A stretch of DNA of 64,000 nucleotides, taken from contig NZ_AXAR01000012.1 in the NCBI RefSeq assembly GCF_000472905.1, positions 1 to 64,000 on the forward strand. The letters are read 5' to 3'. Source of the DNA: Alicyclobacillus pomorum DSM 14955. Lineage in GTDB: Bacteria > Bacillota > Bacilli > Alicyclobacillales > Alicyclobacillaceae. The notes beneath the pieces were generated by a model that saw nothing but the letters and a program-made list of their open reading frames with translations, had not been told where the DNA came from and made no database searches. Made by a program: the position numbers and the translations under genes. This document shows positions 24,653 to 30,941 of the stretch, in pieces. Position 1 is the first letter of the stretch, and each line of letters starts with the position of its first letter.

Positions 24653-25285
24653 ATGACGACACGGGAAGAGTACGTTCTCAACTTTATTCAAGAAGATGAA
24701 GTGCTACGAGAGGTACGGCGCAAGATAGTGGAGCGCGACATGCCTTCCATTTCGGTAGCGCCAGAGCTTGGCAAGTTGCTCACATTGTTGGTGAAAACCC
24801 AAGGTGCTACATCCATACTGGAGATTGGAGCGCTTGGGGGGTACAGTGGCATCTGTTTAGCTCGGGGGTTACAACGTGGTGGAAAACTGGTGTCCCTGGA
24901 ATTAAACGAAACGTTTGCCGAATTTGCCCGCAGTAATCTCGTGGCCGCCGGATTGGGAGATAAAGTGGAGTACCGTGTGGGGCCGGCTGCGGAGAGCCTG
25001 GAGCAACTCGAAAGAGAAGGAGCGAAGTTTGATCTGTTCTTCATTGACGCGGACAAGCCAAACTATCCGACGTATCTGGATTACGCCCTTCGCTTGGCGA
25101 ACCCGGGGGCGCTGATTGTGGCGGATAACGTGTTACTGGGGGATAGGGTGTTAGATCCAGACAATCCCCATCCAAGTCCGTCTGCCATGCGGGAATTTAA
25201 TCGCCGCTTGCAGACAGACCCTCGCCTCGAGGCGACCTTGCTGCCGGTACACGATGGGTTTGCGATTGCCAGGGTCACGGCATAG
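24653..25285 (+). CDS. class I SAM-dependent O-methyltransferase
   Basis: 210-aa protein of the caffeoyl-CoA/catechol O-methyltransferase family. It shows the SAM motif ILEIGALGGYSGICLARGL, the acidic LVSLELNETFAEFA strand end, the metal-binding FIDADKPNYPTYLDYAL and the VADNVLLGDRV motif. The ATG at 24653 follows GAGGGTGAG; the ATG at 24632 has no ribosome site. These small bacterial enzymes act on catechol-like compounds or modified nucleosides (TrmR-like in B. subtilis), so the substrate is open. Monocistronic, with its own terminator. Confidence 0.88.
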   Translation: MTTREEYVLNFIQEDEVLREVRRKIVERDMPSISVAPELGKLLTLLVKTQGATSILEIGALGGYSGICLARGLQRGGKLVSLELNETFAEFARSNLVAAGLGDKVEYRVGPAAESLEQLEREGAKFDLFFIDADKPNYPTYLDYALRLANPGALIVADNVLLGDRVLDPDNPHPSPSAMREFNRRLQTDPRLEATLLPVHDGFAIARVTA

Positions 25286-25353
25286 GCCGATTGTGCCGTG
25301 CATTTTCACGCAGTGTCAGCTTTCGCAGCGTATGTATCTTTGCGTTTCAACAT

Positions 25354-25390
25354 GAAATCCCGGCGACATGACCGTTCGCCGGGGTTTCTT
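25354..25390 (+). terminator. terminator after the O-methyltransferase
   Basis: GAAATCCCGGCGA (25354-25366) with TTCGCCGGGGTTTC (25375-25388), then TT. Confidence 0.75.
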
Positions 25391-25582
25391 CAGGGTACAG
25401 TCCATTAGGACAAGTCTGCCGATGGAGTTTCAGCAGTCACCGGTTGTGTGAGCGCAGGGTTGAGCACTTCACAAAACACTCCTCCGCTCAAAACTTCCAT
25501 AACCCTTGGGGCCCCTGTCTGCATACGTTTCGATATATACCAAGAAAATCCTGCTGAGTTTCCACAATTGAACAACAGAATT

Positions 25583-25611
25583 TTCTGATAGACTACACCC
25601 GGTGGTATACT
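25583..25611 (+). promoter_or_regulatory. promoter of the gamma-glutamyltransferase-like gene
   Basis: TTCTGA (25583-25588) and TATACT (25606-25611), 17-bp spacer. Its position rules out translation from the in-frame codon at 25602. Confidence 0.45.
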
Positions 25612-25673
25612 CGTCACTAGACGAAGGTGGACTACCATTCTATCGCTCAACCAAAGAAGAGGAGATGCTTCGG

Positions 25674-27287
25674 GTGCCGCGCATGTACGACGACGTATAC
25701 CTTCCTTTTCCGTCTCGCAGAATGACCGTCTACGCCCGAAACGGCATGGTGGCCACGTCACAGCCACTGGCTGCGCAGGCAGGACTGGATAATTTGAAGC
25801 AAGGTGGCAACGCAGTGGATGCCGCGATTGCCACGGCAGCTGCGCTGACGGTGGTGGAGCCGACGTCCAACGGTATCGGTGGTGATGCCTTTGCGCTGGT
25901 CTGGACCGACGGTCGATTGCACGGTCTCAACGCGAGTGGGCCGGCGCCACAGGCACTGTCCATTGACGTGTTGCGACAAGCAGGCATCACCGAAATGCCT
26001 CGCTTCGGCTGGGCTCCGGTCACCGTCCCTGGCGCGCCAGCGGCTTGGGCTGAGCTGTCCAGGAAGTTCGGCAAGCTGCCACTCACCACTGTCCTAGAAC
26101 CAGCCATCCAGTACGCGGAAGACGGGTATCCACTGTCTCCTGTGCTTGCGAAGAATTGGGCGAACGCCGTACGTATCTTCACCGAGCACTTGCACGGTCC
26201 CATGTACGCTCACTGGTTTGACACGTTTGCCCCTGGGGGAAAGGCACCTCTGGCAGGACAAATGTGGAGATCCAAAGGACACGCGGACACGCTTCGCGCC
26301 ATTGCTGAAAGCCGAGCGGAGGCGTTCTACCGTGGGGAATTGGCAGACAAGATGGATGCGTTTTCCCGGAAACACGGTGGATATCTGCGCAAGGCTGACT
26401 TGGCCGCATTCACGCCGGAATGGGTGCAACCCGTGAGTGTGAACTATCGAGGCTACGATGTCTGGGAAATCCCACCCAATGGGCAGGGGATTGTCGCCCT
26501 CATGGCACTGAACATAGTCCAAGGGTTTACGTTTGCCGAGTACGACAGCGTCGACCGCTACCACAAGCAGATTGAGGCCGTCAAGTTAGCGTTTGCGGAT
26601 GGCAAACAGTACATTACGGATTCGCAACACATGTCTGTGTCGGTTCAGGAGCTGCTGTCCGACGACTACGCGACGCAGCGCCGACGCAGCATTGGAGATA
26701 CGGCCATCACACCGGAATCAGGAAAACCTCAGCGAGGCGGCACCGTGTATCTGGCGACCGCAGACAGAGAGGGAAACATGGTGTCCTTCATACAAAGCAA
26801 CTACATGGGGTTCGGCTCCGGTCTCGTGGTACCGGGGACAGGGATTGCATTGCAAAACCGGGGTCATACGTTTTCTCTCAATCCAACCGATGCGAACTCG
26901 CTGCAGCCTGGAAAGCGCACGTATCACACCATCATCCCAGGGTTCCTGACCAAGGATGGTGAGGCAGTCGGGCCGTTCGGCGTGATGGGCGGATTCATGC
27001 AGCCACAAGGGCACGTTCAGGTCATTATGAATGCGGTTGATTTTCACCTGAATCCGCAGGCATGCTTGGACGCGCCGCGCTGGCGGTGGACAGAAGGGAA
27101 GACCGTAGAAGTTGAACCATCCGTTCCGGAACACGTCGTTTCCGCACTGGTGAAGAGGGGCCATGACATTCGCGTAGCGGTGGACAGCGGTGGTTTCGGT
27201 CGTGGCCAGATCATTTGGCGGAACCAAGAGGGCGTCCTCGCCGGTGGGACGGAACCGCGAACGGACGGTTCTATCGCCGCTTGGTAG
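25674..27287 (+). CDS. gamma-glutamyltransferase-family protein, YwrD-like
   Basis: Ntn-hydrolase of the gamma-glutamyltranspeptidase family, 537 aa. It should self-cleave before Thr357 (QRGGTVYLATAD) into large and small subunits. NAVDAAIATA, EPTSNGIGGDAFAL, and the small-subunit NYMGFGSG and GGFMQPQGHVQ stretches follow the family. There is no signal peptide, unlike secreted Ggt, so it resembles the intracellular YwrD branch and may act on other gamma-glutamyl or cephalosporin-acylase-type substrates. The chosen GTG has GAGGAG nine bases upstream; the ATG at 25665 abuts that site. Confidence 0.85.
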   Translation: MPRMYDDVYLPFPSRRMTVYARNGMVATSQPLAAQAGLDNLKQGGNAVDAAIATAAALTVVEPTSNGIGGDAFALVWTDGRLHGLNASGPAPQALSIDVLRQAGITEMPRFGWAPVTVPGAPAAWAELSRKFGKLPLTTVLEPAIQYAEDGYPLSPVLAKNWANAVRIFTEHLHGPMYAHWFDTFAPGGKAPLAGQMWRSKGHADTLRAIAESRAEAFYRGELADKMDAFSRKHGGYLRKADLAAFTPEWVQPVSVNYRGYDVWEIPPNGQGIVALMALNIVQGFTFAEYDSVDRYHKQIEAVKLAFADGKQYITDSQHMSVSVQELLSDDYATQRRRSIGDTAITPESGKPQRGGTVYLATADREGNMVSFIQSNYMGFGSGLVVPGTGIALQNRGHTFSLNPTDANSLQPGKRTYHTIIPGFLTKDGEAVGPFGVMGGFMQPQGHVQVIMNAVDFHLNPQACLDAPRWRWTEGKTVEVEPSVPEHVVSALVKRGHDIRVAVDSGGFGRGQIIWRNQEGVLAGGTEPRTDGSIAAW

Positions 27288-27299
27288 CGTAATCGGAAA

Positions 27300-27340
27300 A
27301 CACAGGGGGCACCGTTGTGATGACCGGCGCCCCCTCTGTG
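27300..27340. terminator. bidirectional terminator between the GGT-like and DUF420 genes
   Basis: ACACAGGGGGCACCG faces CCGGCGCCCCCTCTGTG with one bulge. On the minus strand it is followed by TTTT. Confidence 0.7.
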
Positions 27341-27349
27341 ATTCTCCCT

Positions 27350-27808
27350 TTAGTGTCCAATCCAGGCGCGGAACACATTGGTTGTCGGGCCTGGCGGGAA
27401 CACGACGTACAACATAAGGAATACGGCCAACCCCGTAGCGGCCGTGACGAACCAAGTCGACGCCGTCCACGGACCGATTTTCCTGTGTTTTCTAAAATTC
27501 GCTTTGAAGGCAAAAACAAGGGTAATGACTCCGAGGACAGCAGCGACGGTCGCGAGGATGGAATGTGCTTGCAGGAAGATTTGGTACGGAAGCTTGTACT
27601 GGGCCGGCCCTCCGAATGCGGTGTCGCCGTAAACGAACGTCTTCAACACATAACTGATAAAGAACAGCGCGGCGAGCACAGAGCCCGTGAGCATGAAGCG
27701 TTTGTGCGCTTCCACTCTGCGTTGGCGGATCAGGTACCAGCCAATGGCCATGGAAATTGCACTCAGAATAATGAATGCCTCATTGATATATGGCAAGGTT
27801 TGTGCCAA
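27350..27808 (-). CDS. DUF420 membrane protein (CtaM/YozB-like)
   Basis: 152-aa integral membrane protein with four hydrophobic helices (AFIILSAISMAIGWYLI, VLAALFFISYVLKTFVY, AHSILATVAAVLGVITLVFAF, WFVTAATGLAVFLMLYVVF). It shows the family histidines in VEAHKRFML and FLQAHSIL. Proteins of this family are implicated in heme-copper oxidase maturation (CtaM); that role is inferred here. The start is TTG at 27808 with AAAGGGGGG five bases upstream, because the longer frame adds a non-hydrophobic tail across the ribosome site. No cta genes are nearby. Confidence 0.8.
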   Translation of the reverse strand: MAQTLPYINEAFIILSAISMAIGWYLIRQRRVEAHKRFMLTGSVLAALFFISYVLKTFVYGDTAFGGPAQYKLPYQIFLQAHSILATVAAVLGVITLVFAFKANFRKHRKIGPWTASTWFVTAATGLAVFLMLYVVFPPGPTTNVFRAWIGH

Positions 27809-27980
27809 ATTGACCCCCCCTTTCCCGGCCGAGACCAACTACTATTCTCTCGCATTCTACCAGCAGCCCACTGGAAACCGCAAACCAATGCGAACAAGCC
27901 GCCCGTGAAAAGTCGGTCGGCTTGACAAGGGTTCATCAACTTGTCACAGACACGTGTTTCTGTGTGTCTCTACATAGGGG

Positions 27981-28024
27981 AAGTGATTTGCAAATCACTT
28001 GTTCGTCGTGATTTTGCAAATCAC
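27981..28024. repeat. intergenic palindromic repeat, variant copy E
   Basis: AAGTGATTTGCAAATCACTT (27981-28000) is a perfect 20-bp palindrome, followed by GTTCGTCGTG and ATTTTGCAAATCAC (28011-28024). It uses GTG in place of GCG next to the core. It abuts the stop codon of the CoA-binding protein. Confidence 0.8.
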
Positions 28025-28025
28025 A

Positions 28026-28448
28026 TCACTGGGGGGACTCTGACAGCAACCGTTGGTGTTCGCGCATAAAACATTTGTTGGAAACCACAGTCAACCCCGC
28101 GGCCCTGGCCGTTTGCACTGCTTCCGGGCTGTCGACACCAGGCTGTAGCCACAACGCCTTGGCGCCGGCACGAACGGCCGCTTGAGCGATGGCAGGAGCC
28201 GACCGGCCATGTACAAACACGTTGACGACATCAATCGGTTCTTCAATCTGGCTGACGGTATCCACCGCCTTGTGTCCAAGGACAGAGTCCTCGTTTGGGT
28301 TGACAGGAATGACTTTGTACCCCTGGGACTGTTGGTATTTGGCGACTTCGTAGCTCGGTCGACTTGGGTCGTTAACGAGCCCCACCGATGCAATCAGTCG
28401 AGTGTGGGACAGAAGATCCGCCATGGCTTCGTCAGACATCATCGCCAC
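28026..28448 (-). CDS. CoA-binding domain protein (YccU/YneT-like)
   Basis: 140-aa stand-alone CoA-binding (Rossmann-type) protein. LIASVGLVNDPSRPSYEVAKY is the nucleotide-binding turn, and KVIPVNPNED, VVNVFVHGRSAPAIA and ALWLQPGVDSPEAV are family motifs. It would bind CoA or acyl-CoA in the cytoplasm; no catalytic domain is attached. The start is GTG at 28448 with AAAGGGG nine bases upstream. It lies 87 bp downstream of the acyl-CoA synthetase/coiled-coil operon on the same strand, which may be functional or accidental. Confidence 0.88.
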   Translation of the reverse strand: MAMMSDEAMADLLSHTRLIASVGLVNDPSRPSYEVAKYQQSQGYKVIPVNPNEDSVLGHKAVDTVSQIEEPIDVVNVFVHGRSAPAIAQAAVRAGAKALWLQPGVDSPEAVQTARAAGLTVVSNKCFMREHQRLLSESPQ

Positions 28449-28535
28449 AGTGCATTACCCCTTTATCGCTGCTCCATGAAGAGCGTAGTCGAGGGTAGTA
28501 TGTTCGAAACCGTAGGGAACTACACGTGGCAGCTG

Positions 28536-29078
28536 CTACGGAAGCAGGCGCAGCACACTCAACTTTCCGTTTAATTGGTGCATTTCCTGGATGGAGGTGC
28601 TTGTCATGCCATTGAGATCCGCGACACCTGCCGTCTCCTGATTTGCTTGTGCTACGGATTGTCGACTCTGCGACAACAGTTGTGCGTTTACGTTTTGCAT
28701 ACCGGACAGCTGTGCATTGATCTGGCTTGTACTGGCGTTCAGCGAATCCAGCCTGTCTATGATGGATGATTCAATGTTTCCAATTTGGCGCAAGTGGTTG
28801 TTCATGGACATCAGGTGAGACGTTGTGTCTTTTTGGTTCTGTTCAATCGCCAGCAGAGCCTGCGTTGTCTTTGTGAGTGGTTGCAGTGCTTTGGAAGTCT
28901 GTCCGACCAATTGGCTGGTGGTACCCACCGAAGTCCGGATGGCCTCCATTGTCTGATCCATCTGCGCCTGGATGGCAGTCAGCTGGAGCAGGCTGTAGAC
29001 AAACGCCGCAAGGCCCGCGACCGACAACAAAGTGACCGCGATGGTACTGATCTTCCATGGAATACGTATCGAGTTCAC
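28536..29078 (-). CDS. single-pass membrane coiled-coil protein (operon gene 5)
   Basis: 180 aa, no enzyme domain. One N-terminal transmembrane helix (about residues 10-32, ISTIAVTLLSVAGLAAFVYSLL) follows a short basic start. The rest, placed outside the cell by the positive-inside rule, is a Gln/Ser/Thr/Asn-rich helix with heptad-like hydrophobic spacing. It contains IESSIIDRLDSLNAS, close to IESSIIEKNQALQS in gene 2 of the operon, so the two are probably paralogous. It superficially resembles the helical parts of chemoreceptors, but there is no HAMP or signalling tip. It is the last of five cotranscribed genes, 37 bp after gene 4. Confidence 0.8.
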   Translation of the reverse strand: MNSIRIPWKISTIAVTLLSVAGLAAFVYSLLQLTAIQAQMDQTMEAIRTSVGTTSQLVGQTSKALQPLTKTTQALLAIEQNQKDTTSHLMSMNNHLRQIGNIESSIIDRLDSLNASTSQINAQLSGMQNVNAQLLSQSRQSVAQANQETAGVADLNGMTSTSIQEMHQLNGKLSVLRLLP

Positions 29079-29115
29079 GTTGTAGCCTCCTTCATCGAGG
29101 GGTTGCTCGGGAGGG

Positions 29116-29880
29116 TTAATGGGGCAGCAGGTTTGTGACGGAACCGAGCAAATTTCCTGCAGCTCCAGTTACTGGATTGGAACCGAGCAATTGGGAAGGG
29201 GCGCCCGACAGGGTGGCTCCAGAAGATTTGGCTCCGCTGCCAGATACGGGCGCTTTCCCGAACAGGGTGCCCAGCAGTTGCTGCAACACGTTGCTCGGTA
29301 GAGATAACAGTTTTTTCACATGACCGAAGAACTTGAATTCGTCTTCCGACACGGACATTTCGTTGAGAAGGCTTCCCATTTGGTTGTGCAGTTGGAGGGA
29401 CTGGTTCAGACTTCCTTGCATTGCCCCTTGGAGCTCGCCCAACGTTTCAGCACTTTGCTGCACAGTACCTTGCAGCTGAGTCGAATTGGAAGCCAGCGTT
29501 CTCGTCAACGACTCCGTTTGAATTTGTCGTTGCAAGATCTGTTGCATCAGAGAGACACCGTGATTCGTCAGCTGCACTTGCGTGTTCAGCTGACTTGTCA
29601 AGTCGTCGCTGGTTTGCAATTGCTGTTGCAGGATGTTGGACTGTGTATTCAGCTCTGCCAACTGGTTGGCGACGCCATTGACTTGTTTGTGCAGGGCAGA
29701 AGTATTGTTGAGCACTTGGCTGGTGGTTGTGTTCAGGTTTCCAATGAGTGAAAACAGATTGCCCCTTGGTACCGTCCATCCGCTCGCGTTTTGTACAGCA
29801 GCGTATCCACCGCCCACCAGGACCACCGCGAACGCCGCCAAGATAGCGATTCGCTTCCGCGACTCGAGTCCCAGATGCAT
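29116..29880 (-). CDS. single-pass membrane coiled-coil protein with Gly/Ser tail (operon gene 4)
   Basis: 254 aa. A basic start (LESRKRI) precedes a transmembrane helix at about residues 10-28 (IAILAAFAVVLVGGGYAAV). A long predicted coiled coil (about 45-175) is very rich in Gln, Asn, Leu and Thr. The C-terminal third differs from its siblings: a leucine-rich helix (KKLLSLPSNVLQQLLGTLF) and a Gly/Ser/Ala-rich tail ending NLLGSVTNLLPH that could insert in or lie along a membrane or partner. No family is recognised. The gene starts 19 bp after gene 3. Confidence 0.8.
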   Translation of the reverse strand: MHLGLESRKRIAILAAFAVVLVGGGYAAVQNASGWTVPRGNLFSLIGNLNTTTSQVLNNTSALHKQVNGVANQLAELNTQSNILQQQLQTSDDLTSQLNTQVQLTNHGVSLMQQILQRQIQTESLTRTLASNSTQLQGTVQQSAETLGELQGAMQGSLNQSLQLHNQMGSLLNEMSVSEDEFKFFGHVKKLLSLPSNVLQQLLGTLFGKAPVSGSGAKSSGATLSGAPSQLLGSNPVTGAAGNLLGSVTNLLPH

Positions 29881-29899
29881 AGGGTTCCCTCCCTTGTTT

Positions 29900-30418
29900 T
29901 TATGGAACCAATGCCATTTTCTGATTCATCGCATGCAAATCTGCGTTGATAGCCTGCTGGTCTGATTCCATCTGATTCAAGTTCGCGAGTACGCCGGTAT
30001 TTGTGCTCTGAATGGATTGCAGAGTCGACAGCAGCGCTTGCGCAGCGCGCGACGCCTGCGTCAGGGAGGTGCTGCTCGCGGAAGTGCTCCCTCCAAGCGA
30101 TTGAATTGCATTCGCGATACCTTGCACCGTCTGCTGCAGGATGGCCAAACCATGATCCATATCTGCCGTCTGGGAAGACAGTTGTTGGAGCGTCGAAGCC
30201 ATGTTTTCGCTCTGATGTTCGACCACTGGCAGGCCCGACAGGCTATCGGTCATTTTGCCACTCAGCGATTGCGCTTGCCGTACCTGTGAGGCCAGAACGG
30301 TTGTCTTGTCTCGCATATCCCGTTGCAGCGTGACTTGAACCAATCCGTTGATTCCGAGCCCGACGAGGCCGGCAACAAAGATCCACTTGCGCCATGGAAT
30401 CGACTTCAGGATGTTCAC
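29900..30418 (-). CDS. single-pass membrane coiled-coil protein (operon gene 3)
   Basis: 172 aa with an N-terminal anchor (about residues 12-30, WIFVAGLVGLGINGLVQV) after a basic PWRKW. A Gln/Ser/Thr-rich coiled coil runs from about 33 to the end, interrupted by a glycine/serine patch (LGGSTSASSTSL). Its ATG overlaps the stop of gene 2 by four bases (ATGA), which implies coupled translation. No enzyme or binding motif is recognised. The shared architecture with genes 2, 4 and 5 and with the tail of gene 1 suggests a common assembly. Confidence 0.8.
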   Translation of the reverse strand: MNILKSIPWRKWIFVAGLVGLGINGLVQVTLQRDMRDKTTVLASQVRQAQSLSGKMTDSLSGLPVVEHQSENMASTLQQLSSQTADMDHGLAILQQTVQGIANAIQSLGGSTSASSTSLTQASRAAQALLSTLQSIQSTNTGVLANLNQMESDQQAINADLHAMNQKMALVP

Positions 30419-30924
30419 TGTGTCACCCCCGGGACTTTCGAGTTCATTTGGTCTGTTTGCGCTTTCATATCGTGCAGCGTGGAGGCGTCGAGTTGAATCG
30501 TTTCCTTGAGTTGGCCGAGCTGGCCGCCCACCTGACCGATGGAACTGTTCAATTGACCGAGTTGACTGGCGATGGACGCGAGATTGACCTGACTCTGCTT
30601 ACCCAGTCCCACGAGGGTTTGGTTGACGTCGAGCGTCGACTGGTTCAGCGCATCAATCGCGTGGATGTTCTTGTTGATGGCCATGGTCACTTGCAATGTC
30701 AAACGCAGTTGGTCACTCATGGATTGGGTCGTTGACGCCATGCTTTGCAGTGCCTGGTTTTTTTCGATAATGGATGACTCGATGCTGGCCAATTGCTTGG
30801 TGGATTGAAGGCTCGAGTGAAGTCCATAGTCGATTTTGGCCAAATAGGTCGTCGTCATCACCTGCTGTACCAGTACGCCAACAACTACCACGTTGGCAAT
30901 GTACAGTACCCACTTTTTCCACAT
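30415..30924 (-). CDS. single-pass membrane coiled-coil protein (operon gene 2)
   Basis: 169 aa. The anchor is at residues 5-24 (WVLYIANVVVVGVLVQQVM), after MWKK. The external part is one continuous Gln/Ser/Leu-rich helix with heptad spacing, including SIESSIIEKNQALQS (shared with gene 5) and regular LGQL repeats near the C-terminus (SQLGQLNSS, GGQLGQLKET). It starts 17 bp after the acyl-CoA synthetase gene and overlaps gene 3. Function unknown; the position argues that it partners the coiled-coil tail of the synthetase. Confidence 0.8.
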   Translation of the reverse strand: MWKKWVLYIANVVVVGVLVQQVMTTTYLAKIDYGLHSSLQSTKQLASIESSIIEKNQALQSMASTTQSMSDQLRLTLQVTMAINKNIHAIDALNQSTLDVNQTLVGLGKQSQVNLASIASQLGQLNSSIGQVGGQLGQLKETIQLDASTLHDMKAQTDQMNSKVPGVTQ

Positions 30925-30941
30925 CTACAAACCCTCCCCCG

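Noticed and set aside
25602-25673. Extended N-terminus of the gamma-glutamyltransferase-like protein
   Set aside because: The first codons overlap the TATACT -10 at 25606-25611, and a GAGGAG site fits the GTG at 25674.
28536-30924. Methyl-accepting chemotaxis proteins
   Set aside because: The four coiled-coil proteins resemble chemoreceptor helices in composition only. They have no HAMP domain, no signalling hairpin tip and no second transmembrane helix.
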